A DNA stretch of 63,210 bases from Ectothiorhodospiraceae bacterium. Its GTDB lineage: Bacteria > Pseudomonadota > Gammaproteobacteria > SZUA-152. The notes below the pieces were generated by a model. The model was not told the DNA's origin, searched no databases, and was given only the letters and a program-made list of their open reading frames with translations. Of this stretch, positions 9,388 to 18,144 are shown one piece after another. Made by a program: the position numbers and the translations under genes. Every line of letters starts with the position of its first letter. The first letter of the stretch is position 1. Location of the stretch: assembly GCA_002401775.2 (NCBI GenBank), contig NVUB02000134.1, positions 1-63,210 of the forward strand. Direction: 5' to 3'.

Positions 9388-9510
9388 ACTAACCCTAACG
9401 TTGCATAAAATATGCGCACTTTGAACGTACCTCAGAAAGTTGACGTATTTCTGGATATCACCCGTAGAGCACTTCAGAAACTGGTGTGGTCGAGAAACAA
9501 AAAGAAAAGA

Positions 9511-9696
9511 GGCGTCCCCCACTTGTGCCGGTTGTATCGTCGCTCTTGGGACCGGAGCGAGAAAGTGGGAACAACGGTTGGCATATTAGGCTTTCCGAAA
9601 CACGGACATGCACACAACACCGACGTAATGTCCCCAACAGGGTTAAGCATAGGCCAAGAAAATTCCGATACAGTATCGAACACCGCAGGTGACGCC
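9511..9696 (-). ncRNA. ssrS: 6S RNA
   Basis: On the minus strand a 186-base segment is bounded by the closing stem GGCGTC/GACGCC, matching the usual 6S length of about 184. The apical part reads GTGCATGTCCGTG then TTCGGAAAGCCTAATATGCC, which resembles the E. coli apical region around GCAUGCUCGGU and CCGAGAAGCCUU. A T-rich tract (TCTTTTCTTTTTG) follows the 3' end. The position between zapA and the 5-formyl-THF cyclo-ligase gene is the conserved 6S location. 6S RNA binds sigma-70 RNA polymerase and damps transcription in stationary phase. Exact ends are inferred from the stem. Confidence 0.85.
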
Positions 9697-9925
9697 ATTC
9701 TTTAAAAACTTATACTACTCTTACTACTCTTACTACGATTGCTCTTACATAAGGTAATTTTTTTATACTTTCTGACTAAAACTGCTAACTCAATTACTGG
9801 TTCACTGAAAGGTACGACGATTCAATAAAATAAGAAACCTTGCTGAAGGAATATAGCCTAATGTAAATTCCTCAGCGCCCTTTATCATCCCGTTCACGGT
9901 TATTGATGACCCCGGCTCCAGCGGC

Positions 9926-10288
9926 TTACAATTCCAGCTGACGGCTACGGATGATGGCTTCTTCTACTTTACCTTGCAAACTCCGCAATTTGTTCTCCAT
10001 GTCAGGGCCGGCACCTCCCGATTGAAGCTGAATCAGGTCATGCGCCAGATTCAGTGCCGCCATGACCGCAATACGATCGATCCCAACCATTTTACGGGCA
10101 TCGCGAATCTCCCGCATTTTTGAGTCCAGCAATCGCACTGAATCCATTAATGCCGGTTCTTCATCCACTGGGCAGGCAACCTGGTACTCCTTGTCCAGCA
10201 CTCGGATACTAATGGCTTTACTCTCTTTTGGCTTAGCGTTTGGCTTAGCGCTTGATTTAGCGTTTGCCTTAAAGGATGTCGCACTCAT
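9926..10288 (-). CDS. zapA: Cell division protein ZapA
   Basis: A 120-residue ZapA family protein that bundles FtsZ at the division ring. Residues about 25-120 carry the family pattern: VRVLDKEY-type strand (ISIRVLDKEYQVACP), the helix with LLDSKMREIRDARKMVGIDRIAVMAALNLAHDL (seen as DRIAVMAALNLAHDL), and a C-terminal coiled coil. The first 25 residues are a lysine- and alanine-rich extension (AKSSAKPNAKPKESK) not usual in the family. Its ATG overlaps the TGA of the upstream coiled-coil gene, so the two are translationally coupled. Confidence 0.9.
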   Translation of the reverse strand: MSATSFKANAKSSAKPNAKPKESKAISIRVLDKEYQVACPVDEEPALMDSVRLLDSKMREIRDARKMVGIDRIAVMAALNLAHDLIQLQSGGAGPDMENKLRSLQGKVEEAIIRSRQLEL

Positions 10289-10494
10289 GCTTCTGTCTCC
10301 ATTGCTTTTAACCGAACCAGCATCGCTTCCACCCGGGAGCGTGCTAATTCAGCTTTTTCAATCAAGCGAGCACGTTCTTCCACGAGCAGATTCTGCCGTT
10401 CACGCATGAGGTTATTTTCGTTACTCAACTGGTCAGCCAGCGCAATTAACTCATCTATGCGCCCCTCCAACCGTGAAATTTCAGTTTCGGACAT
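10285..10494 (-). CDS. Small coiled-coil protein, ZapB-like (TIGR02449 type)
   Basis: A 69-residue, almost entirely helical protein with heptad-like spacing (ISRLEGRIDELIALADQL, NENNLMRERQNLL). Proteins of this type lie directly upstream of zapA in many gammaproteobacteria and are regarded as ZapB-like or TIGR02449 family. It overlaps zapA by four bases (ATGA), which implies co-translation and a shared role in division. Nothing else in the sequence fixes its function. Confidence 0.8.
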   Translation of the reverse strand: MSETEISRLEGRIDELIALADQLSNENNLMRERQNLLVEERARLIEKAELARSRVEAMLVRLKAMETEA

Positions 10495-10726
10495 TATTTA
10501 ATCGCCACCGTTAAAAGACAGGCCAACATCACAGCCAGTAAAACACTCGCAAAAGATGTCACAAAATTGTGTTGCCACTATAAATCGGGCTACAAAATGG
10601 GTCAACGACTGTCGACCATTGAACCACAATGCTAAAATACCCGACTAAAATACAGACGGCCCTATTTTACCGCCATCTGACAACACACCCAACAAAATCC
10701 AACAAAACCCAATAAAAGAAACCACT

Positions 10727-11311
10727 ATGCTACGAGACCTGCCCGATTACCTGACAATGCTCACCGCCCTGGAAAAGCTCGGCACGGAAATAATGCCCAG
10801 CGAAGTCCACGGCACGCTATCCGGCCTGTTAAGCGCCAACACCAGTGCCAATCCCGAAGTATGGCAACAAGCCTTATGGCCCAACCACCCCAAAGGCGAC
10901 TTGTTAGCGGCAGAAGCACACAAAATATTTAAACAGGCACATGAAGTCACCCGTACGCAACTTAATGACCCCAGCTGCGAATTCCAAATGCTACTCCCCG
11001 ACGACGATGAAAACCTCACCCAACGCGTCAACGCCCTAGGTGACTGGTGCCAGGGATACCTCATCGGCCTCAGCCTTGGCGGCATCAAAGACTTCGCCCC
11101 CCTGCCCGAAAATGCCCGCGAAATCACCAAAGACATGCTGGAAATCGCCCGCGCCGGCACCACCTACGACCTCGAAGGCAGCGAAGAAGACGAAAACGCC
11201 TACGCCGAACTCGTCGAATACCTACGCGTAGGCGTATTATTGATCAACGAAGAACTACAACCCATCCAATCAGCACCCGTAACCGCCGAACCTGATAGCA
11301 CACTGCATTAG
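10727..11311 (+). CDS. ygfB: UPF0149 family protein YgfB
   Basis: A 194-residue acidic protein of the UPF0149/YgfB family. Visible family features are the N-terminal SEVHGTLSGLLSA block (residues about 24-36), a central DWCQGYLIGLSLGG motif, and the C-terminal DEN-AYAELVEYLRVGVLLINEEL segment. It precedes pepP, ubiH and ubiI, its conserved neighbours in gammaproteobacteria. Its biochemical role is not settled; in Pseudomonas it has been linked to regulation of other genes. The 232-base divergent gap to the zapB-like gene probably holds promoters for both. Confidence 0.85.
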   Translation: MLRDLPDYLTMLTALEKLGTEIMPSEVHGTLSGLLSANTSANPEVWQQALWPNHPKGDLLAAEAHKIFKQAHEVTRTQLNDPSCEFQMLLPDDDENLTQRVNALGDWCQGYLIGLSLGGIKDFAPLPENAREITKDMLEIARAGTTYDLEGSEEDENAYAELVEYLRVGVLLINEELQPIQSAPVTAEPDSTLH

Positions 11312-11653
11312 CGGCAGTAACTAGCGCCTAAGGGCGAGGTAAAACCACCTGAGTCCTGTGTCCTTAGCACTCAGCACACGGTTTAACCCCGTCATACCGG
11401 ACTCGGTCCGCTATCCAGCAACCTTGTACATGCACGCTTAAAACCACTGGATCCCGGCTAAAAACATGCCGGGAAGACAGGCTATAAGTCAGTAGGTTGG
11501 GGTGAGCGGGAGCGAGCCCCGACAATGGACACACATTTAAACCTGCATCGTTGGGGTTCCTAACGTCACCCCAACCTACATTACAACGGAATTTCCTAAC
11601 GCCTCGTTCCTAACCCCTCGCTCCTGATCACTAAATACCTATACAATCACCGC
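11312..11653. other. Repeat-bearing gap between ygfB and pepP
   Basis: No gene is visible. The gap contains the AGCACTCAGCAC-type short repeat near 11365, a CCGGAC/CCGGGA-like REP fragment around 11396-11475 and the terminally inverted element at 11492-11579. Such separation of ygfB from pepP is unusual, since these genes are often tightly linked. Confidence 0.6.
11492..11579. repeat. 88-bp element with perfect 14-bp terminal inverted repeats
   Basis: The ends are GTAGGTTGGGGTGA and TCACCCCAACCTAC, exact reverse complements. The interior (GCGGGAGCGAGCCCCGAC and CATCGTTGGGGTTCC) has no coding potential. The GTAGG start is shared with the 157-bp MITE-like element, although the rest differs. 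Confidence 0.7.
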
Positions 11654-12997
11654 ATGACGACGAACCAACATATCAAAAGTGCTGAATTCTCCCGCCGCCG
11701 TAAGCGCCTGATGCAGATGATGGGCAAGGCGGCCGTGGCCATTTTACCGGCGGCTCCTACCCGTACCCGTAATCGCGATGCTGAATATGCCTATCGACAG
11801 GACAGCGATTTCCACTACCTTACCGGGTTTAACGAACCGGAATCGGTTTTGGTTCTGATTCCTAAGCGCAAACACGGTGAAGTGATCCTGTTTTGTCGTG
11901 AACGCGACCCCGTCATGGAAACCTGGCACGGTCGCCGTGCCGGTCTGGAAGGTGCCATGGAGCACTACGGTGCCGACGATGCCTTTCCCATTACCGATAT
12001 CGACGACATCCTGCCCGGACTGCTCGAAAGCAGCGAGCGGGTCTATTACGCCATGGGCAGCGACACACTATTTGACCAGCGGGTGACCGGCTGGGTCAAC
12101 CGCCTCAAAGAACAATCTCGTGCTGGAGTGCATACCCCCAAGGAATTTGTCGCGCTGGATCATCTACTGCACGACATGCGCCTCTACAAAAGCCGCGCCG
12201 AAATTGGTGCCATGCGCAAAGCCGCCAAGGTATCTGCACAGGCCCATATCCGCGCCATGCAAACCTGTCAGCCGGGCAAAATGGAATTCGAAATCGAAGC
12301 CGAATTTCAGCACCACTTTAAACAACACGACTTTGAAAATGCCTACACACCCATCGTAGGTGGCGGCGAAAACGGCTGCATCCTGCATTACACCGAAAAT
12401 AATGCCGAGCTTCTCGATGGCGATTTATTACTCATCGACGCTGGCGCAGAAAACGAACTTTACGCCGCCGACATCACCCGCACCTTTCCGGTCAACGGAC
12501 GCTTTAATCCTGAGCAAAAAGCCCTGTATCAATTAGTATTAGACGCCCAACTGGCCGCCATCGAAAAAATAAAGCCCGGCAACCACTGGAACGAACCACA
12601 CAAAGCCGCAGTGCGGGTGCTTACCAAGGGATTGATCAAACTCGGCCTGCTCAAAGGCAAACTGCCCGCACTCATCAAAGAACAAGCCTACCGTGTCTTT
12701 TACATGCACCGCACCGGCCACTGGTTAGGCCTCGACGTACATGATGTGGGCGATTACAAAGTCGGCGATGCCTGGCGTCAACTCGAACCCGGCATGGTAC
12801 TCACCGTAGAACCCGGCCTGTACATCGCCCCCGGCAGCAAAGTAGGCGGCCGCGTCGTTGCCAAAAAATGGCAGGGCATCGGCATTCGTATCGAAGACGA
12901 TGTACTGGTCACCAAAGACGGCTACGAGGTGTTGAGTAAAGATGCGCCCAAAACCGTTGTCGAGATTGAAACCCTCATGGCGAAAGCAACATCGTGA
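11654..12997 (+). CDS. pepP: Xaa-Pro aminopeptidase
   Basis: A 447-residue cytosolic metallopeptidase that removes N-terminal residues preceding proline. The N-terminal domain (residues 1-170) includes YRQDSDFHYLTGF and a WHGRRAGLEGA segment. The C-terminal pita-bread domain shows the dinuclear metal ligands in order: LLIDAGAE (first Asp, about residue 262), ADITRTFP (second Asp), HRTGHWLGLDVHD (His, about 355), TVEPGLYI (Glu, about 385) and RIEDDVLV (Glu, about 414). All five ligands are present. It sits between ygfB and ubiH as in related genomes. Confidence 0.95.
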   Translation: MTTNQHIKSAEFSRRRKRLMQMMGKAAVAILPAAPTRTRNRDAEYAYRQDSDFHYLTGFNEPESVLVLIPKRKHGEVILFCRERDPVMETWHGRRAGLEGAMEHYGADDAFPITDIDDILPGLLESSERVYYAMGSDTLFDQRVTGWVNRLKEQSRAGVHTPKEFVALDHLLHDMRLYKSRAEIGAMRKAAKVSAQAHIRAMQTCQPGKMEFEIEAEFQHHFKQHDFENAYTPIVGGGENGCILHYTENNAELLDGDLLLIDAGAENELYAADITRTFPVNGRFNPEQKALYQLVLDAQLAAIEKIKPGNHWNEPHKAAVRVLTKGLIKLGLLKGKLPALIKEQAYRVFYMHRTGHWLGLDVHDVGDYKVGDAWRQLEPGMVLTVEPGLYIAPGSKVGGRVVAKKWQGIGIRIEDDVLVTKDGYEVLSKDAPKTVVEIETLMAKATS

Positions 12998-13036
12998 GTA
13001 TTCCCGTAGGGTCGGCACTGCCTCACGACAACCAAT

Positions 13037-13213
13037 CACTTCGGACCTGTTAACTTGCTATGCATTGTTGTTTAACAAAAAAACCACATAATACCCCTCC
13101 GTCTTTCCGGCGAAGGCCGGAATCCAGTGACGTCTACAACAGACTGAATTCCGGTATTTATGCCCCAAAGGGTATTCGCCGGAATGACGAAAAAAAATTA
13201 ACGGGACGCAGTG
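13037..13213 (+). mobile_element. MITE-like element with REP hairpin, pepP-ubiH gap
   Basis: Its right end TTAACGGGACGCAGTG (13198-13213) matches the terminal repeat of the 43261-43419 element, and CACTTCGGACCTGTTAAC at 13037-13054 is a diverged left end. Inside is a hairpin, TTCCGGCGAAGGCCGGAA, preceded by ATACCCCTCCGTC, both also found in the 43261 copy. It ends ten bases before the ubiH start codon, so it may supply or alter the ubiH leader. Confidence 0.6.
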
Positions 13214-13223
13214 ACAGCAAGTA

Positions 13224-14495
13224 ATGAATCCTGATTACGACCTCATCATCATCGGCGGCGGCATGGTCGGTGCAAGCCTGGCCATCAGCTTGGCCGGGCA
13301 GCCGTTACGCATTGCCCTCATCGAAGCCGCGCCATTCCCCACCCAAGGAACAAAAGGAACACCGGGAAGCGAGCGGGCAACGCCCAGCTACGACGACCGT
13401 GCCATCGCACTGTCTTTCGGCGCTCGCCGCATCTTTGAAGGCATGGGCCTGTGGCCAGACATCGCACCGCAAACCACAGCCATCAATCACATCCACGTAT
13501 CGGATCAGGGACGCTTTGGTGTAACTCGTCTCAATGCAAAGCAAGAAAAAGTCGATGCCCTCGGTTATGTCGCCACGGCGCGACAACTCGGTACAGTGCT
13601 AATGTCAAAGCTGCAGCAGTGCCAAAACCTGACACTCATTAGCCCGGCCACCCTCACTGACCTGAAAATTGGCGATGGCAATGGCAATGGCGAAGACCAT
13701 GCCACCGCCGTCATCACACACGGCGATGGCAACACTGAAGCACTCACTGCAAAATTAATCGTCGCAGCAGACGGTGGAAACTCTTCCGTGAGACAACAGT
13801 TGGATATTCGCACCACAGCGCGTGACTATCAGCAGACCGCCATCATCACCAACATCACCACCGAAAAACCACACAATAACGTCGCCTACGAGCGTTTCAC
13901 CCCCAACGGCCCACTCGCATTATTGCCCATGCCAGAAAACCGCAGCTCACTGGTGTGGACGCGCGCACCCAACGACGCAGAACGTATCCTGCAACTCAGC
14001 GATGAAGACTTTCTCGCCGAACTGCAACCCTGCTTCGGCAAACGCCTTGGTCACTTTTTAAAAGTCGGCAAACGCAACCGTTACCCACTTCAATTAATCC
14101 AGTCACAAGAACAAGTCCGCTCACGACTCGCCCTCATCGGCAACGCTGCACATACCTTGCACCCCATCGCCGGGCAAGGCTTTAACCTCGGACTACGCGA
14201 CGTCGCCACACTCGCGCAACAGATTGTAGATGCCCACCAAGAGAAAACAGACATCGGTAACCTGTCGGTACTGCAAACCTATGCAGACTGGCGTCAACGA
14301 GATCATCGACTAGTGATTGGCTTTACCAACACTCTCGTTAAAACATTTTCCAATCGCCTGCTACCTTTGGCAGTCGCACGCAATATCGGACTGATCGCAA
14401 CGGACATCATCCCATCGTTAAAGCACGGACTTGCCCGCCACTCCATGGGCATCGCAGGAAAATTACCAAGACTATCGCGAGGTCTACCGTTATGA
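13224..14495 (+). CDS. ubiH: 2-octaprenyl-6-methoxyphenol hydroxylase UbiH
   Basis: A 423-residue FAD monooxygenase that hydroxylates a ubiquinone ring precursor. It shows the N-terminal dinucleotide motif IIGGGMVGASLAI (residues 8-20), the ARQLGTVLMSKL segment, the DG motif in VAADGGNSSVRQQ (about residue 180) and the second FAD motif GNAAHTLHPIAGQGFNLGLRD (about residue 310; the string is LHPIAGQGFNLGLRD in part). UbiH and UbiI are paralogues; position directly after pepP and before a second paralogue supports UbiH. Ribosome-binding sequence is weak, and a repeat element abuts the start. Confidence 0.9.
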   Translation: MNPDYDLIIIGGGMVGASLAISLAGQPLRIALIEAAPFPTQGTKGTPGSERATPSYDDRAIALSFGARRIFEGMGLWPDIAPQTTAINHIHVSDQGRFGVTRLNAKQEKVDALGYVATARQLGTVLMSKLQQCQNLTLISPATLTDLKIGDGNGNGEDHATAVITHGDGNTEALTAKLIVAADGGNSSVRQQLDIRTTARDYQQTAIITNITTEKPHNNVAYERFTPNGPLALLPMPENRSSLVWTRAPNDAERILQLSDEDFLAELQPCFGKRLGHFLKVGKRNRYPLQLIQSQEQVRSRLALIGNAAHTLHPIAGQGFNLGLRDVATLAQQIVDAHQEKTDIGNLSVLQTYADWRQRDHRLVIGFTNTLVKTFSNRLLPLAVARNIGLIATDIIPSLKHGLARHSMGIAGKLPRLSRGLPL

Positions 14496-14541
14496 CTCGA
14501 ACAACCCGAACGCCCCGTACAACAACGATTGGTAACACCCC

Positions 14542-15744
14542 ATGAAATACGACATCATCATCGTCGGCGGCGGCATGGTCGGTACATCGCTGGCCTGTGC
14601 ATTAGGTGATTCCTCACTATCCATTGCACTCATTGAATCCCACACACCACACTATAATTGGCCCGAAGAAAGTTACGACTTACGCGTAAGCGCCATCACC
14701 CGTGCATCACAAAGCTTACTCGACAACCTCGGCGTATGGGAAAGCATCCGCACAGTACGCACAACGGCCTATCAAAACATGCAGGTATGGGATGCCAGCG
14801 GCAGTGGCAACATCCACTTTGATAGCGCCGACATCGGTGAAGCCAACCTCGGACATATTGTCGAAAACCGCATCATCAATAAAGCCCTGTTAGAGCGCGC
14901 AAAAAGCAGCTCCAACATAAATATTTTTTGTCCAGCAAAACCTGAACAGTTAACACTCACTAACGACCCACTGCAAAGCAACCCCGCAAAACTGCAACTG
15001 GATGACGGTACACAACTAGAAGCCAAACTCATCATCGGCGCCGACGGCGGACAATCCTGGGTGCGCCAACAAGCCAGCATATCCGTTGACACAAGAGACT
15101 ATGAACAAACAGCCGTCGTCGCCAACGTCACCACCGAACTCTCGCATCAACATACCGCCTGGCAACGATTCCTACCCACCGGCCCACTCGCCTTCCTACC
15201 GTTATCCGATACTCGCAACAGCTCAGAATACGTCAGCTCCATCGTCTGGAGCACCACACCCGAAAAAGCAGAACACCTCTGCACCATAGACCAAGCCGAA
15301 TTTTTACACGAACTGAAAACCGCCTTTGATGCAAAACTCGGAAAAATACTATCAACCGGGCCACGCGCCAGCTTTCCCATCAAAGGCCAACACGCCACAC
15401 ATTATGTAAAACCACAACTCGCCCTCATCGGCGACGCCGCACACACCATCCACCCCCTCGCCGGCCAAGGCGTCAACCTAGGATTCGCAGACGTACAAAG
15501 CCTGTCAGAAATCATCCTAAACGCACACAACACAAAGAAAAATATCGGCAGCCTAAAAACCCTACGCCGCTACGAACGCAGCCGTCGAGGCGACAACCTA
15601 CTCATGTTAGAAACCATGGGCATATTCAAAAAACTCTTCAGCAACAACACACCCGGACTGCGTGAACTACGAAACGCAGGGCTTAACCTCTCAAATCGCA
15701 GCACAATGCTTAAACAGTTTTTTATGGCGAGGGCGTTGGGGTAA
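14542..15744 (+). CDS. ubiI: Ubiquinone hydroxylase UbiI/VisC
   Basis: A 400-residue paralogue of the preceding gene. Motifs: IIVGGGMVGTSLACAL at the N-terminus, DLRVSAITRAS (the family's substrate-side motif), IIGADGGQSWVRQQ near residue 175 and LIGDAAHTIHPLAGQGVNLG near residue 295. UbiI introduces the C5 hydroxyl of ubiquinone under aerobic conditions. It begins 46 bases after ubiH, so the two probably share a transcript. The assignment to UbiI rather than another UbiH/F/I member rests on order and is inferred. Confidence 0.88.
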   Translation: MKYDIIIVGGGMVGTSLACALGDSSLSIALIESHTPHYNWPEESYDLRVSAITRASQSLLDNLGVWESIRTVRTTAYQNMQVWDASGSGNIHFDSADIGEANLGHIVENRIINKALLERAKSSSNINIFCPAKPEQLTLTNDPLQSNPAKLQLDDGTQLEAKLIIGADGGQSWVRQQASISVDTRDYEQTAVVANVTTELSHQHTAWQRFLPTGPLAFLPLSDTRNSSEYVSSIVWSTTPEKAEHLCTIDQAEFLHELKTAFDAKLGKILSTGPRASFPIKGQHATHYVKPQLALIGDAAHTIHPLAGQGVNLGFADVQSLSEIILNAHNTKKNIGSLKTLRRYERSRRGDNLLMLETMGIFKKLFSNNTPGLRELRNAGLNLSNRSTMLKQFFMARALG

Positions 15745-15833
15745 TAACTGGCAGTAGCAACCGGTGCCTGTAACCTGGGATAAAAAAGTTAGATAAAAAA
15801 TATACCACTTAAAGAACAGCCCACCCCTTCGTC

Positions 15834-15853
15834 ATGCCGGCGACGGCCGGCAT
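15834..15853. repeat. REP-like palindrome after ubiI
   Basis: ATGCCGGC and GCCGGCAT form a perfect 8-bp stem around GACG, in the context CCCCTTCGTC...CATCCAG shared with other REP-like copies in the window. It could act as a transcript-end hairpin after ubiI, although no T run follows. Confidence 0.6.
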
Positions 15854-16034
15854 CCAGAAAGTCGGTAAAAACCTCCAGTTTCTATGGTTCGTATTGATTG
15901 TCCTACTTACCCGACAAAGAGAGTAGGGCACGTAACATAACTATGCTAACCTCCGAAGTTCACGTTACGCCTTTAAGGTGCCCAGCGACGTGCAACGGAC
16001 TACCGACAACAAACCACGGCGCATTTACTCCAAA

Positions 16035-16699
16035 CAAGTACCGGCTTAAGCATCGCTATAATGGCTTCTCTCACACCTTCTGCATGTTTAGGGGGAACAT
16101 GAGCAATGAGGTTTAATTTGCTAACGTGTTCAGTCTGCGTGACCAGTACGCCCTTGTGGCCTTTACCAATAACCGTGTCCGCTTCCCAGTCACCGATGCG
16201 TACATTCGTATCTACAATCGCTGGACGTTCCTCAATGCTAACACGGTTACGTATCTGGCCTCGCGCATCAGTCATCCCTGTCCGCCGTTTGTATTTTTTA
16301 TGTCGTAGGTTTTTGTGCAAACCACCCCCCGTTCGCCTTATCTTTCTTGATGAAGCGATAAATGCTGGCGGGGCAAACGGCAGCCAGTCCTTCGTCCAGC
16401 AGTCACCCTTGTATTTGCTCAGGGCTCCATTGCTGTTTCAGGTCAGATGTTATTCGTGCAATCATCGGTTTTGTCATTTTTATTGATTTCGGCTTGTCAT
16501 GATGCCGGTTTTGCGCAAGACGATGTGCTTGGTCGGGCCGATAACCGCGTAAGCCCTTATTCCTGGATAACTCTCTTCTTATAGTGTTCACATCCCTGCC
16601 TACTTCCTGAGCAATAAATTTATTGGCAAATTTTTCTTTTTTAAAGGCGTAAATCTGGTATCGTTCTTCTTGGGTCAGTTGGGTATAGGGCTTTTTCAT
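16035..16699 (-). pseudogene. IS30-family transposase remnant
   Basis: The N-terminal 98 residues (YTQLTQEERYQIYAFKK, then a helix-turn-helix with VNTIRRELSRN) and a later piece carrying the first catalytic Asp (RIGDWEADTVIGKGHKG) belong to an IS30 transposase. After WSPEQIQG an in-frame TGA interrupts the gene, followed by the family segment ASIYRFIKKDKANGG and then a frameshift near HKNLRHKKYKRRTG. The protein is cut off after AIIAMLKP, before the second Asp and the Glu of the DDE triad. It is therefore dead. A possible outer end with GTGCACCACATTG lies near 16758-16771 on the upstream side. Confidence 0.88.
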
Positions 16700-16821
16700 A
16701 AGGCTCTCACATTGTGTTTTAGTCGGCCAATGAGTGTACTCACTGGCCCAACTATTTCAATGTGGTGCACTTATGACTAAAATCCGCGCTCTTAATAAAC
16801 AAATAAATTTAAGGAGTAAAT

Positions 16822-17307
16822 ATGAGATTTTTATTTGTTGTATCTATGTTAGTTATTTCTATGTCGGTCTATTCATTGGAGTTTGAGGCTGGTCCCTCTG
16901 GTGGGGCTGGCGGGACGCCTTTTTTGGATAATCCGCCTTCTGATTATCTTCAAATTAACTCTATTAAAATTTGTTCTGGGTCTGTTATAGACTCAATTGA
17001 GACCACATACGAAGATACATCAGGAAATATTTATAGCTACGGTAGACATGGGGGAGGTGGTGGATCTTGTTCTACGCTATTTTTTTGGGCAGGCGAATAT
17101 ATTACTACTTTATCAGGGAAGTATGCGAGCAAAATTGATTCGATAACTATTAAAACAAACTTTGGGAGAGTCCTGACTAAAGGTGGGTCTGGCAGCATAG
17201 GAGTATTTAATTATACTGCAAATGCTCAGTTTAGTATTGCAGGCCTCAAAGGTAGAAAAGGAAGTATTATTGATGCAATCGGTGTTGTGTACTTCAAAAC
17301 GTATTAA
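16822..17307 (+). CDS. Secreted jacalin-like lectin domain protein
   Basis: A 161-residue protein with a signal peptide (MRFLFVVSMLVISMSVYS, cleaved near SLEF) and one jacalin-like beta-prism domain. Family features are the glycine-rich first strand (GPSGGAGGTPF), the repeated IDSIE/IDSITI strands, the GRHGGGGG loop and the C-terminal GRKGSIIDAIGVVY, where the GxxIDAIG motif closes the domain. Such domains bind carbohydrates; the ligand is unknown. AAGGAG lies six bases before the ATG. The gene is far more AT-rich than the core genes nearby and directly follows an IS30 remnant, which suggests acquisition. Confidence 0.8.
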   Translation: MRFLFVVSMLVISMSVYSLEFEAGPSGGAGGTPFLDNPPSDYLQINSIKICSGSVIDSIETTYEDTSGNIYSYGRHGGGGGSCSTLFFWAGEYITTLSGKYASKIDSITIKTNFGRVLTKGGSGSIGVFNYTANAQFSIAGLKGRKGSIIDAIGVVYFKTY

Positions 17308-17389
17308 TAGAGTAGTTAAAATAAATATTCATAGTTGAATGCAACGCTTCGGCCGACTCAATGCAGTAGGGTCGGTCGATTAGTTGCCG

Positions 17390-17505
17390 TAAAAAATTTG
17401 AAATTGCTCATTGCCGCCTATGATTTTTTATGGTTATATTTTGTTTGAATTGTTGAAATGTTACGTACAGAGGTACAGCAAAAGCCAAAAGGAAAAAACA
17501 AACAC
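17390..17505 (+). repeat. Direct repeat, left copy, flanking the FkbM segment
   Basis: About 100 bases here match 19062-19170 in the same orientation, with blocks such as ATTGAAATT, GCCGCC, ATGATTTTTTAT, ATATTTTGT and TGAATTGTTGA. The two copies bracket the REP-transposase remnant and the FkbM methyltransferase gene. The 17308-17610 gap holds nothing else that I recognise. Confidence 0.7.
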
Positions 17506-17610
17506 AGGTGTAGCACTCAGCTTAAGACTGATTGCGACTAATTCGAGCAGGATTTAGCTTTTTGTCAGATAAGAAGGTATTGCTTACAACCCATATTCCC
17601 CGGCGTTCGT

Positions 17611-17913
17611 TCATAGCCGAGTTTTTTTGCAAATTTGTTTGAGTTTTTCGACGGAGCCGACAAGTCCTTTGAAGGGGATTCCAAGACTTTTGGTGAGGTA
17701 GAGCCAGTGTTTGGTTTCTATGTTTAAATAATTAAAAGTGGGAGGGGTGCTTTCAGGTATTGCGCCTCGCTTGTCTTCACGAAGTATGCGGCCTGTCCAG
17801 TCAACCAGTTCCAGGTAATCTGTTAACCGGGAAGGTAGAGCTTTTGGCATGTTTTCTTTGGGCTTGCCGGCAAAAATGAGCAGTTGGTTTTCTTGTTGTT
17901 GAAGGTGGCTGGG
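17611..17913 (-). pseudogene. C-terminal remnant of a REP-associated (Y1-type) transposase
   Basis: The reading frame gives LLIFAGKPKENMPKALPSR then LTDYLELVDWTGRILREDKRG, the C-terminal part of a common Y1 transposase family (RAYT/TnpA-REP type), where a LTDYLELVDWTGR segment follows the catalytic domain. A stop codon lies just upstream at 17914-17916 and the catalytic HUH and Tyr region is missing, so this is a fragment of about 100 residues. Proteins of this family are associated with mobilising REP palindromes, and the window contains several REP-like hairpins. Confidence 0.75.
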
Positions 17914-18144
17914 TTAGGAAGCCTCCTCCAGACACTTTTGAATGCTGGTATGAGTCGAAGTGTCTCGGGTGTTTTTGCGATGCATGCTCTAACAGAGTCA
18001 AGGCCGACGTTAGCTAATGCATTTAGCTACTAGCTACTCTTTTTTGTGTACTATTACACTTCGCTTCATTCTCACACAAAAACCGTCACATTTGGCAACA
18101 GTTGACATAGGCGTTAGGCGGATATCTACAAAATAGGAAAAATC

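Noticed and set aside
9388-9522. N-terminal extension of the 5-formyl-THF cyclo-ligase frame
   Set aside because: The extra 45 codons are outside the family length and overlap the 6S RNA gene; a TTG with a ribosome site at 9387 fits better.
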